In this document: piece after piece, positions 24,349 to 35,518 of the stretch | Layout: every line of letters starts with the position of its first letter | Position numbering within the stretch: the first letter of the stretch is position 1 | Origin: Taiwanofungus camphoratus | Lineage: Eukaryota > Basidiomycota > Agaricomycetes > Polyporales > Taiwanofungaceae | Assembly (NCBI GenBank): GCA_003999685.1 | Contig: CP021221.1 | Location: forward strand, 1,550,001-1,614,000 | DNA: 64,000 bases | Direction of reading: 5' to 3' | Made by a program: the position numbers and the translations under genes | The notes under the pieces: model-generated | Databases searched by the model: none | The model's input: only the letters and a program-made list of their open reading frames with translations | What the model was told of the DNA's origin: nothing

Positions 24349-24872
24349 CTGTCCCTTTTGACCTACCTTCCTCAGCATCCAAGTATCTTGTAGTGTAACA
24401 CAAGGTGCCCCCGTATCTTTTGTTTGATTAGGGATATAAATGTGGGAATCAATATGTTGCTTGACCGTATTATTCAGTCAACATGACATCGTCTTTACTG
24501 AAATGGAAGGGCCCGCTCAACGAGTTAAGCGTATTGTGAGGGCAATCACTGCATAAACAGCTCATGGATTTGTCGAAATTGTATCGGTCCCGCCAATACC
24601 GGTCTCCTCTTCAACATAGTGATGTGGTATGCAACAATTCCCGAGCGAGGGCAAGATAGGACTTCATTTGGTCATCTCAGTCAGGGCTTGAACCGTAAGG
24701 ACTGCTCGTCCAGGAACTAAAATAAAATTACTATTTTGAAATGGTGGAAGCCATTCCGGCAAGATATGACCAGCGAGATACTATGACAATGTGATGAGAC
24801 CGATGACACTAACAAATCATGCACGGCGTCAGACGTTTATCGGGGAGCTGAGAAGTGAAACACCAATACCTG
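24349..24872. other. Intergenic, two converging gene ends
   Basis: This 524-bp stretch lies between the isomerase stop and the stop of the small minus-strand gene. Nothing was recognised. Confidence 0.55.
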
Positions 24873-25370
24873 CTATGAACGTGACTCATGATCCCTCTTC
24901 AAGTGACTTTCAATCCTCTCCGCTTCATCCTCCAAGACTTCCAGTCCTGGTTTCCCCCTGCCCTCAATGCCATAGAGTGCCTGCAGTACTGTCCTCTCCC
25001 TCTTTCTCCTGCCCTCACTCCACTCGCTGTCCTCGGACAACCTCGCTTGCGGGGCCTCGCCAATCTTAGGCTGGGCCTTTCGCATTCTCATCTCATCAAG
25101 GAGCACCCGGTACGACGTTTCTGGAGACATTACTGCCGACTGTTTTGAGGGCTCAGTAATGAAGGCACGGTCGATCGCCTCAGACAGGTTTTGGGGGGTT
25201 ATGAAGGTTTCAGTTTCGTGGTAGAGCGAGACGAGGGCACGCATCTTCTCCCGAGACAGGCGGTCTGATGCTGGTGCACCTATTTTCGATGAAGATGTAA
25301 ATGATACATAGCGTCGAGAGGAGGCCATTCGACGGAGATTTCTCCGTACCACATTTGAGGTCGCCGACAT
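24873..25370 (-). CDS. Small hypothetical protein, probably mitochondrial
   Basis: ATG 25370 gives MSATSNVVRRNLRRMASSRR, an Arg/Ser-rich start without acidic residues that fits a mitochondrial presequence. An earlier ATG in frame (25418) is less likely. The body has KMRALVSLYHETETFITPQN and SPETSYRVLLDEMRMRKAQP, then a charged helical tail ending in ESRS. It is about 165 residues in a single exon. I believe similar short proteins occur in other mushroom genomes, but I know no function. It lies 184 bp from the start of the divergent MYND gene. Confidence 0.6.
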   Translation of the reverse strand: MSATSNVVRRNLRRMASSRRYVSFTSSSKIGAPASDRLSREKMRALVSLYHETETFITPQNLSEAIDRAFITEPSKQSAVMSPETSYRVLLDEMRMRKAQPKIGEAPQARLSEDSEWSEGRRKRERTVLQALYGIEGRGKPGLEVLEDEAERIESHLKRDHESRS

Positions 25371-25554
25371 GGCAGCAGAAAGAAATAAGTATAGTTTCAC
25401 GTGTGATGAAAGTGTCATCCAAATTGTGACGCCGTGACACTATATTTTCACGTGAAATATCACACCGCGTTATATATCATAAGTCGTTTGATCAAGTGGG
25501 TCGCACATTTACTCGCGCTAGAAAGCAAAATCTTTGGTAGGGGAAAACGGCACT

Positions 25555-27035
25555 ATGAATAGACGTCTTGGCGTGGAGAATGTTTTGGGTGTCGGAGGGG
25601 GGGCGATATCAAGGGAGGCACAGAAAAAGTAGACGTCTCCTCATTCTTGGTCAAGGAAACCCTCTTACTCATCACGTCTGCAGTTTGGATAAGGCAGAGG
25701 ATCTCTGTCGAAGGAACAAACCTGAAAAAGCCCTTCCGTTCCTTTTTAAAGCCCTGGAAGATGGCAACAATCTCGACGCCGCAGTGCAAATGGCCTTCCT
25801 GATGCCCAACCTCGATCTTTCCATGAGAGTATTGGAAGGTGCGGAGCAAAGAGGTACAGTCAAGCGCACTTTCGTTTGACATATATTTAAGGCCTGCCGA
25901 ACCGTTCACGTACGTAGGACGCGCCATTCTAGTGAGCCTGTTCGGTCCCAAGAGTTTTGACGACGATGGCGAACAAGTCGGCCATTTTTGGGGTCTTATT
26001 GAAACCCGACCGTATATGCGCGTCCTCCAAGCAATTGTCCGCATTGCTTTTGAGAAAAAAGACTATGACAAGTCTGCGTGCGTTTCAATACCATGGCCTC
26101 ATCATCATTAAGCCTTGCTTACGTGTTCTGCTAGGAATACAATCATTGAGATGCTACGCCTTTGCCCTGGAGATAACATGGGCCAGCGTGACTGGCTCGG
26201 ATCTGTGCTTCTCAAGGCAGGCCGTTCGGAACAGGCACTTTCCTTTGCACAGGCATGGCTAGCACCAGAGACCGTACGCGTCGGCGTGCCACCAGAACGT
26301 GGCGGCTGCACATTCGAGCCGCCGTCCAAGGAGCCTTTCACCGAGGAGCGTTATAAAAAGCTCTGTAAGTTTTGCAGCGCGGAGTTGGCGTACACTGGCG
26401 CACTAGCTACTTTCAAGCTGTGGGGTAACTGTGAGCTCGCACGACAATACTTGAGCATTGCAGCCAGGAACAATCCACATGTTCTGCTGAAGATTCTTGC
26501 AAAGATAGAACAACCACGTTAGTCGTTATACAGTCAACCTTAGAATCTGATACTTAATCATAGGCTGCAGGCAATCTGAACATGATGCCGCGAACCTTCA
26601 ACGGGCCAGAGCAGGCGCACGACTACCTTTGGCTTACCCAGGACCTCTGGATGGCCCCAGACGTATGGGCGTGGGCAGACGGTGACGTGGACGCAAAGGG
26701 ATGTGTACTCAAGACGTGCTCTCGCGAAGGTTGCGGGAAGCGCGAAGAAAAAGTAGCTGGATTCAAGCGTTGCGGTGCCTGCAAAGATGCCGTATACTGC
26801 GGGCAGGAATGCCAAAAAGAAGACTGGAAAACGCACAAGCCGAGTACACCCATCTCCAAGCCTGCCACCATTGATTGCATTTACTAATGCTACTTCTGTT
26901 GCAGAGTGTCAACAGCATCAAAGTATCAAGGAGACGATGCGTGCCATGTCGCTCGGCAAACCCACGTCCAAGGATGGGCCAGTAGCTGCTGCCGCCGATT
27001 TCTCTTCGGAAGGGATTGCGACAAAGTTCTTCTGA
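25555..27035 (+). CDS. MYND zinc-finger protein with helical repeat region
   Basis: ATG 25555 gives MNRRLGVENVLGVGGGAISR, then an intron (about 25628-25682). The body has TPR-like helices: LDKAEDLCRRNKPEKALPFL, VGRAILVSLFGPKSFDDDGE, ARNTIIEMLRLCPGDN, WLGSVLLKAGRSEQALSFAQ and YTGALATFKLWGNCELARQY. This order recalls ST7-type repeats. The C-terminal MYND finger is CSREGCGKREEKVAGFKRCG followed by CKDAVYCGQECQKEDWKTHK; with the Cys of the next exon (PECQQH) all zinc ligands are present. MYND fingers bind short Pro-rich peptides. Ends at TGA 27033-27035. About five introns. No SET domain is present, so a methyltransferase role is unlikely. Confidence 0.85.
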
Positions 27036-27487
27036 AAGATGTTCGCACGCTATCGTGTTTTCTGTCCCAGTCTGATAACCGCTTTGTCGGTACATCCCCT
27101 ATTTTTTCCTACATGCAATTAATGATTACGATCTATATACTTTGTATAAATGTACTATTGTGTATATATAACTACCTACGTGTAGACAAGAGCATGAAGC
27201 TGCAATGTGCAAATCGGCAGATGGGACATAGCAAGAAGTAAACAAGAGACAAACAGAAGTAATCGGATCGAACAAGAAGAATACGAAAACAGTGTGTAGA
27301 CGCCATGGAGCGAATAAGTTAGCAGCCAATGACAAAGGCGTGCAGGACAGGTAAGGAATATGCCACAGAAACAAAGGTGCATCATTTGAACGGTGCTATC
27401 GAGGAACAGTGCTTGGATATTTCGTGATTTCGGGCGCAAGAAAGCCGCATGAAGAGCGCGTCGCCAGGCGAATGTGTCAAATGGGGA
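27036..27487. other. Intergenic, two converging gene ends
   Basis: This 452-bp stretch lies between the stops of the MYND and F-box genes. It is AT-rich near 27120-27180 (TATATA runs), as expected of 3' UTRs. Nothing else was seen. Confidence 0.55.
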
Positions 27488-28673
27488 TCAATACGACCAT
27501 TCCATGAACGCCTCGCCCAATTCGAAATCGCGATCGTTCCTGTCCTCCAGTTCTACGCGGAACTCGGCCACACGCGGAGTCACAGGCGGTGAGACCCATT
27601 CCTTCTCGATGCACCCATGCACGCCGACAAACGGCGAGGACTTCGGGCGCGCCTCCCAATGCATACCTGAAAGTTCGAACGAGGCAAGGGCAGGGAGGGA
27701 CGCGAGCGCCGCAGAGATGCGTGCGTAGAGAGTCTGTAAGAACAGGAACGAGCAGTATAAGCATAGCGTCTAGTAACGTGAGTAAAAGAAGGGAACGGAC
27801 CATGTCTGGCGCCTCCCAGAACGCGCACGTCGTCATGAGTCGTAGACAAACGAGTTTTGGATAGGCGCGCGCGAGGGCCTCGAGCAATTGTGCGGGCGGA
27901 GCGCTCGTGATGGCGCTCAGCACCTGCACCTGCGCAACTGCGTCTTTGTTATCTTTTGTTTCTCCATCCGGGGACGCAAGCCAATTTGCCGTTTCATAAA
28001 AGTCTGGGGGTGGTTCTCCTACGGGCAGAGCGCCTGATGTTCCAGGGATATCTACGGCGGTCAAGTCACCCGAAAGGTGAAGCGTCGTGAGCGGGCGCGG
28101 AGAGAGGAGGGGTAGTAAAGAGCCAGGGCCGGTGTACGACTCTAGAAGGGGTATGTATGAGCTTGGCAAGAGAGATGTGTTCGGCGGCGCAGGCGCGGAG
28201 AGCTGCAGGGAGCGCAGTGAAGGTAAGCGGCCGAGAAAGGCAGAAAGATGTGCATCAAGGGGAAAGGAGCACGCGAAATGCTCGAGGCATCGGTATTCGA
28301 GGTCGCAGTCGACGCCTGGGAGCATCCAACTGGCATGTGTATCCACGAGGAGCTCCAGCGAAGCGAGTTGCGGCATGCGCCGTAATGCAGTCTGCAGTTG
28401 CTTGTACAGCGGGTGGAGCGCAGTTTCGGCTTCATCGAGAGTAATGGAGAAAGTATGGACGAGGCGGGCAAGGGCGGGACGAGCGGCTAGAGTGCCAACG
28501 ACAGGAAGGTTGCGAGCATGTGTGGAGACTGAGAGAGTACGATACAGGAGGCGAGTAACACTGGGGTTCACGGCAGTGGAGGTGAGGGCAAGACTTGAGA
28601 GTGTAGATGGGTCGGTTGCAAGAGGCTCGCAGATGGCGTCGAGGAGCTCGACAGGGAGAGTCGTTATGGACAT
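27488..28673 (-). CDS. F-box-like protein
   Basis: ATG 28673 gives MSITTLPVELLDAICEPL, an F-box start, followed by LSSLALTSTAVNPSVTRLLY and RTLSV. The rest is Leu-rich and repeat-like (PQLASLELLVDTHASW, LPSLRSLQLSAPAP, RPLTTLHLSGDLTAVD), as in F-box proteins that display substrate-binding Leu-rich repeats for the SCF ubiquitin ligase. One intron (GTCCGTTCC to TTACAG, about 27733-27801) switches to the true C-terminus TLYARISAALASLPALASFE, ending AFMEWSY at 27488-27490. About 370 residues. Such families are large and variable in Agaricomycetes; the substrate is unknown. Confidence 0.78.
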
Positions 28674-29941
28674 GGCGACTCGCTGAAAGAGCAAGGGACA
28701 GCGAGAGGGCTTATAAGTAGAACATGTAATTCTTATGAGCTAAACGGGCATCCGACGATCATTAAATAGGGTTGGAGGGCTGATCTGGGTGAATGCGGGG
28801 GGATAAGATTGGATTGAAAGGAGTAGACCAGGCTTGTGGTAATATTTGCCGAGCACGGTGGTATTTTATATAAGTGATAATCCGGGCAACTCGAGGCAAG
28901 GAAGTTGTTCTGGGTTCACGGCATGTGGGCTGGACTTGGGCGAGGAAGACAAGAGCGAGGCAGAATGGCGTCTTATATGGTCAAGACTACCAGCGCTGTT
29001 TGTGCTGAACTGAGGGCCAGAAAAGAAACGCACGTGATTGCGCGCCTGCCCATCTCTCTGCATGCTCACGACTACCCAATCCCTGCCAACTAATTTCCCC
29101 CTTCGTACGCCATATTGACTCGTCTTCCGAGCAACGCTCTGTGTCTTCCGCGTTATCACCTCGGCCTTGCTCGTCTCGCCTGGGTTCATCCCATTTCCTC
29201 TGCTGTCTTTCATGACGTCGGCGTCTTCTAGCTTGAGGGCTCGCGGGCACTTTTGACGACTGGTCCCAAACTGGTTCCGCTACCTGGGCGAATCCATCGA
29301 TCCAGTGATCATCTATCGTCCCGCGGGCAACAACACCCAAGCGCCCTTACAACTTCCGGTCTTGGACACCACGCATGCTGCTGTCGCTGGTCCTGTGGAA
29401 TTTGCAAGCCAACGAGGCACGAAGTTGCCAGCGTAGCGCGGCTCCACACGCAGCCTCGCGCTGCCATGAGCCTGCACGACCGGCACCGCAGTAATACATA
29501 AGGTGCAGTCCCGCATTCAACCCAAAATACGTTCTCCGCTGCCGCGACTATTGCCGCCTACCTTATCACTGTTCTCTGCTAGTTCCGTGTCTCTTCTCCT
29601 TGACGTCAACCACTATACTCGTCATCATGTACCTTGTAGATTCGTACCTTCCTCTATTCTCGATGAAATACACACCATTCTTAATCGATATCGCCTCGAG
29701 CGTCATCGAGAAGACCTTAACAAAAAGATTGCTCGGTGGATGCCTGTCAGCTGAGATGCGCTGATCAACATCTCACGACTAATTAGTGCTCTCGAGCCCG
29801 TAATATATTCAGCTTAGAGGCAGATTCCACACCAAGGAACCCTTTGGGGATACATAGACAGCCACATTTCATGCCGAGTCGCTGCCTATAAGTGATCACA
29901 TGATAGACCAGCGACTTCTGGCAGTCATCGGCTGAAAAATA
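28674..29941. other. 1.27 kb divergent intergenic region
   Basis: This lies between the F-box start and the bL19m start. It has TATTTTATATAAG at 28861-28873 and several short open frames, the longest a plus-strand frame at 29503-29754 without a family motif. It could contain an undetected gene with small exons, but I cannot support one. Confidence 0.45.
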
Positions 29942-30499
29942 ATGGAATTCAGTCGACGACCTACATACATGTTCTTCAACACCATACGAACATGCGCGAG
30001 AGCCCTATCAACAGCGGCTCAGCCATACCCATTCTCTAGCGTTGTAAAAGTCCCCACCATACCCGCCACTCCTCCCCCAGCACCACTTCTTCAGGGCAAG
30101 GGCCTGATGGCCTACCTCGCACAAACCCTCCCTAGCCCCGAAAAGCAAAAGCTGCTCTCCACTTACTTCTCACGGCGGCATCCCCTACGCATCTTGCCCG
30201 GGTCCGTGCTTACCGTGACGCTGGCCCACGCGCCGACCACATTCACTGGTGTGCTCATGTCGGTGCGAAGGCGCGGGCTCGACACGTCGTTCGTCCTTCG
30301 CAACGTACTCAATCGCACCGGCGTTGAGATGCAATTCTACGTGTGTTCGCCACTCCTCAAGACCATCAAGATCGTGCAGCGTGCAGGTGGTGGTAGTGGT
30401 GGTGGCAAGACAGGCAGGCGCATGCGGCGGGCAAAGTTGTTCTATCTGAGGGACGCACCGGAGAAAATGACTGCCATCTCAGCGGGCGTGCGAGGCTAG
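29942..30499 (+). CDS. MRPL19: Mitochondrial large-subunit ribosomal protein bL19m
   Basis: A component of the mitochondrial 54S subunit. ATG 29942 opens a presequence-like region (MFFNTIRTCARALSTAAQPY). The L19 domain follows: RRHPLRILPGSVLTVTLAHA, GVLMSVRRRGLDTSFVLRNV, GVEMQFYVCSPLLKTIKIVQ and the basic RRMRRAKLFYLRDAPEK. It ends AGVRG at TAG 30497-30499. It is a single exon of 185 codons. The Gly/Ser-rich loop before RRMRR is a small insertion. Start choice: an in-frame ATG at codon 10 (MFFNTI) would also give a good presequence. Confidence 0.9.
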   Translation: MEFSRRPTYMFFNTIRTCARALSTAAQPYPFSSVVKVPTIPATPPPAPLLQGKGLMAYLAQTLPSPEKQKLLSTYFSRRHPLRILPGSVLTVTLAHAPTTFTGVLMSVRRRGLDTSFVLRNVLNRTGVEMQFYVCSPLLKTIKIVQRAGGGSGGGKTGRRMRRAKLFYLRDAPEKMTAISAGVRG

Positions 30500-31865
30500 A
30501 TCGGTACGTGCTGTGGCCGTTTGTCCTACACATTCATGTAATCTCACGGGTCCATCGGTCTTATCTTATGTTCAGGGCGTACGTGAGAGCTACAGTCATG
30601 CTTATAACGCTACGGCCCCGCTGGATTCGCCGATATTTGACATCGGGAAGAGAGGGGGTCGTTAGACCGGTCGAGTTCATGCTAGTCTGTCCCGCGATCG
30701 TGTATTCTCATTACTCAAGTCCGAAAGTTACTGGACGGGCACCAGCGCGTTGTACTCACACTCCAATCGATTTATATTTCAGGGTTGTGATATTGTTCCC
30801 GTATGCGGCAGTGACCTACACTTTCTACAGCACCCCTTTCACAAGAGCGCCCCAACCGTTGAGTCTGCCTGTCTGGAGACCGCCAAGTGCGGACGTTCAT
30901 CACGATCGGAAGAACGCTGTTAGCCGCTGGACGACCGTTCCGAGTGCATTTAGGCACTGTCAACTGACATGGGGCGTGCCGTAAGTAGTTGTCCCAAGAC
31001 CTGTGGTATTGACTTGGAAGAACTTCTCGACTCAGATCGATGAAGGGGGGTCGTCCGTAGGAGGCAAGTAAACAAGGTTCATTGCTTCGTGGCAGCTATT
31101 GCGGAGCGAAATGAGGCTTCGATGTATAAGCCGTGCGGAATTACTGGGAACGGTTGCTCTTCGCAGTGTCTGAACACCAAACATCATACATATTCATAGC
31201 CGGAGATCGCTTTGAATTGGCTCGAGATGCCATCCTGAGAATACGAAATCAGTGCCCTGGCTCGGGCTGGCTTCTGTCCACCCGACTGCATTGTTAGCAC
31301 TGGAAACGAGGCGGTCAGCTCCTCCGCTAGCGGCTTCGAGTTCGTATATCTCCGGGCCACGACCTGCGATGGGAGCCGTAAGGAGAAACGGGGAGAAACT
31401 GAGCGCAGGACTCGTTCCGAGCAACCGTCTCTCTCCGCCTGCCCGTTGCCCATGGCAGAGGCACGTACGTCCGAAGTCTCCGAGATGTCGAGATGATAGC
31501 TGTGCAGCGGCAGCCCACGAGGCGACACTTGACATGGGTGAGCTGCGCGCGTGAATACCCAGCTGCCCTGCTTCGTGTGCGCGAGAAACGCAAGAAGCAG
31601 GAGAAGAGCAAATCTGAGAAGGCGAAAGCAGGGGTTCTGACGGTTGTCTTCACATAACGAGGCTTGGGAGAAGGAAGTGGCCAGAGTGAGAGAAAGTGAG
31701 CAAGGGGACCGAGCGAGCGAGCGAGCGTAAGCGTGCTCAGCCACCGGACTGGCCCACGCGTTCCGGTCTCAGGCACGGCCTCTGAAATCTGCCCTGCCTA
31801 CATCCGCCGCACGCATCCGATCTTTACCAGATCTCTTCTTTCCTCTCCTCCTTCATATACTCGCC
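30500..31865. other. 1.37 kb upstream region of a transcription factor gene
   Basis: It carries the 3' UTR of bL19m and the promoter of the 31866 gene. A GAGC repeat of about four units lies near 31708-31725 (GAGCGAGCGAGCGAGC). The overlapping open frames of 31.2-31.8 kb on both strands reflect high GC and lack family motifs. The final 100 bp before ATG 31866 are pyrimidine-rich. Confidence 0.5.
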
Positions 31866-34800
31866 ATGACTGAAGCTCGGGTCCTTTCCGACAACAGCGA
31901 CAATCCCGCCATGGTCACCCATCAGTCAAAGAAGAAACGCATCGAGGACCAGCCTGTCCCCCCTGACATTGGCCTCAAGCCAGTCCAACTCCAGAGAAGG
32001 CGCGTCTGGCGAGCATGTGAATCTTGCAGGCAAGTCTTTCGATAACGCTCCTCCATCTAATCTCGACGGGCGGCCTCATCCGAACTCTGTTTCTCCAGGC
32101 GCAAGAAGATCAAGTGCGACGGCAACGAGCCAACATGTTCACAGTGTGCCGCATCCAAGTCCCAGTGTACTTGGCTGCAGACCAAGGACAGAGCGGCACT
32201 CAGCAGACAGTGAGCCCTTCTGTGCCTGTACCCCTTCATCGTGGATACTGATGGAACACGTCAGCTACGTCCAGGAGCTCGAGGCCCGTCTACTCCACAT
32301 GGAGAACCTCTTCCAGCAGGCCGCTCCAATCCTCGAGCAGGTCGGCCAGACGAACGGTCTCGACCTTTCTGCTATCGCACCCTCGTCCGCCACATCACGT
32401 CCAGACGGGTCGATCCCCAACCCCCTCCAGTCTGTCCTTCCCAAGCTCAAGGACTTCTCCCGCAGTAGCAGCGCCGATGATTCATCCAGTGCCGATAGCG
32501 GTACGTCGGTCAAGGTCGAGGACGACGTATCCGAGTCGTTCGGCCAGCTCGCTCTCGATGAGCACGGGCACATGCACTGGATTGGTGGCTCGTCCACCAT
32601 GTCGCTCATCCAGTCCTTCCGCGCGATAACATCTTCCCCACTCCATCGCGTCTCACCAATGGAAGAGGACCCTTCCGCGCCAGGACCGAGCGTCAACAAG
32701 CTGTACTTCCCTGCTTCTGTGTTCTTTGGGAAGGTACGTGCTCTGCCACGCCCGGAGGAAGTCGAATACCCGGATCGCGACCTTGCGGACAAGCTAGTGA
32801 GTCCATGTGGGTTATGTCGATCAACCATGTGATTACTAAGAAGCGGCAGGTCGAAACATATTTTGCAAGATTTCACTTTTTGATGCCTGTCATCGACAAG
32901 CCGTCGTTCATGCGGCGGTATGTCTATCTCATGGATCACACCAACGATGCCGAGCTCGCCCGGAGGCAGACCGCTTTCATCGCTCTGGTGTGTGCGCTTT
33001 TTGCCGTTGCCGCGAGGTTCGTGGACGATCCACGATTATCGAGAGCAGACAACCTGGACGATGCTGGCATGGGTATGGTATACTATGAACGGTAGATACC
33101 TCATTCAAAACGCTTCGGAATGCCCGCTGACGATGTCCTTGATCCAGTGCTTTAATATTGCACTATATCAGTCATGCGTCGACTCAAATTGAACATGTGC
33201 AATGTTTCCTACTCATGTCTTCGTTCTTATGCTCCGTAAATTGTTTGCCGCAAGCTTGGCTCCTAGTTGGGCAAGCTGTTAGGACAGCTCAAGATATAGG
33301 TCTCCACGTGCGTTATCTACGCTACCTTCCTTGTGCTTATGGTTGATTTCGCCCCCAGCGTTCCCCACGCCGCCTTCTGGTGCACCCCATTGAGAAGGAG
33401 ACCCGCCGCAAGGTCTGGTGGGGCGTATACACGCTAGACAGGATGCTGGCACTCGCCTTGGGGCGACCGCTTGCCATTGAGGACTCTGATTGCGACGTGG
33501 AACTGCCAGTTGACGTTGACGACGAGAATTTGCCAAAATACTTCTCTGGCGCTACTCTCACGCGGACATCGCCGTCGCTCATGAAGGGCTTTATCGAACT
33601 CACATCCCTGTACAAGATTGCTGGCCAGGTTCTCCGGCAGGTCTATGCGCTTGACAAGTGTCGAGATAATCTCGAGCCTGACAAGCGAGCTGAACTGAAC
33701 CGCTCGGTGGAGTCGCTCGACAAGGCTCTAACTAAGTGGTGTGACGACCTCCCCGCTGTCTTTAAATCCCGCCCTATGACCGAGCAACAGGTATCCATGG
33801 GCGCCGTCCTATGCAGCCATTATTACTCGATCCTGACTACTCTACATCGCAACTTCCTCCCTGTAAGGCGGGACCAGCTCGTCGCGCCGCGGTCGACGAC
33901 GAAAGCACTGCAAACCGCGCGTGCATGTATCCGGCTCGCACCATCAATTAGGAATGTTGTTCCCCCGAGCCACCATCTCGCGTTCTTCATCCAGAACCTC
34001 TTTAGCTCTGCTGTCATTATCTTGCTTTATGCGATGCATACAGCGGAACCCGCCTCATCGCAGACGGCAATGGACGAAGCGACGAGCTGCCTATCTGTCT
34101 TGGAGTCGTGGGAAGGCCACTGGCCTGGCGCGCGCAAGTGCAAGGAACTGCTGGAGGACCTGACTGCTACCGCACGCGATGCAATCAGAACCGCCGCCAG
34201 TGGACAAGCTAACGGTGCTTCTGTTTCTGCGTCTTCTGGTTATGTGGATGGACGCCTGTCAAATGCGGTGCCTATGCCTGTCTCCGAGAGGTTGATTCGG
34301 GGAAAGCCACGGCGCACTCGATCTCGTGATCCCCGTTTGTCCCCACATCAAACACCTGCAGGTTTGCAGTTCCGTCCAGACTGTGAGTTTTGTATATACT
34401 ATTCAACGCTGCGTGTCTGACTTGTAACTTTCGTTGCTTCTAGCGCAGAGAGCAAGATCGACATCGCGGAAGCGTCCGCACGACGAAGATCTCTTTGAGT
34501 CTGGGAACTCCTCTTACAGCCTCCTGTCCAGCTCGTACCCGGGCCGCTCGAGCCTCAGTACTCACAGTTCTCCTGCGTCTGCCAACAGCCAACCTTCACC
34601 TTCGGGCCCAGTCCTGGAGTTTCCCGCCGAGCCAAGTCCGCGAATGGTGCCGACTTCCTCATTTGGACCTGTGAACATTCCCCAATCTCCCACCGTTGCA
34701 GTACCATCACAACGCTTCGATTACGACTTTGGCCTATCCCAAAGCCCACCGGACAGGTGGAATGCGCCCAACGGAGATGCAAATGGCCTGAAATTTTTCC

Positions 34801-35159
34801 CCTCCGGTTCGCAGACGCAGCAACCACGGCATCCGTATTCTCCAACCTCATTTGTTCTGCAGCAGTCTTCCACGCTCGACCCGACATATCTTAACTACGA
34901 CGGGACAGGGACAGACCCCGCAATGGGTCTGTTCGGCATGTCGAGCTCCCCGCCTTCTTCTGCTGGCTTTGCTGCACCAGGATTACCGTTTCGTGGCCTT
35001 GACTTCATCCGAAATTACAACCCCGCAGGCTATTCTGTAGGAAACGAGCAAGAGTTATGGCAGATGTTCGATCCTGGTGCTTTTGGATATGATCCTGAGA
35101 TTCCGTTTACGCTTGGTGATCTTAATAATGACGGACAGCGCTGGCATGATGGACAGTGA
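31866..35159 (+). CDS. Zn2Cys6 transcription factor with fungal-specific regulatory domain
   Basis: ATG 31866 gives MTEARVLSDNSDNPAMVTHQ. The zinc cluster reads CESCRRKKIKCDGNEPTC then SQCAASKSQC, a perfect C-x2-C-x6-C-x6-C-x2-C-x6-C pattern, split by an intron with a GC donor (see findings). A linker and coiled coil follow (YVQELEARLLHMENLFQQAA). The middle is the fungal transcription-factor domain: FHFLMPVIDKPSFMRRY, AWLLVGQAVRTAQDIGLH and EKETRRKVWWGVYTLDRMLA. The C-terminal 300 residues are Ser/Pro-rich, then rich in Asn/Asp/Phe, and may activate transcription. At least six introns. The stop is 35157-35159. The target genes cannot be told; it lies 360 bp before an acyl-CoA dehydrogenase gene, which is suggestive only. 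Confidence 0.9.
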
Positions 35160-35518
35160 TGGCTGTGTATGGTGAGGTTCGGTCTACTACAGTACTAATG
35201 TAAGAAGAGCGCACACGTTCTTGGTGGATTATGACGGTCACGACTGCCATGTATTATAAGTTCCCGTGTATCAGTACTCTTGTCCTGTCTTTAGTCTATA
35301 CTAGTTTCTGCTAGTTCTACTACTATGCCCACAGTCTACATCGCTTGACATCTGTATTCATGGAGGATTGGTTGTTCAGAGGATTTCGAATTCAGGTGTG
35401 ACTACCAGTTTACTACTAGCGGAACGATCAACAGTGGTCAACTGATCAAGAGCACTTCCCCACAATAAAAGCCGCCGATGATGCACAGACATCGTCCTCG
35501 CACTCAAGATACCCCAGC
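35160..35518. other. Intergenic between TF and ACAD genes
   Basis: This 359-bp stretch should hold the TF 3' UTR and the ACAD promoter. No gene or repeat was seen. Confidence 0.5.

Noticed and set aside
29503-29754. 83-codon plus-strand frame between the F-box and bL19m genes
   Set aside because: No motif and the frame is short; could be leader sequence.
31184-31776. Overlapping minus-strand frames of 113-186 codons
   Set aside because: Several frames are open at once in a GC-rich promoter region and none has a motif; random openness is more likely.
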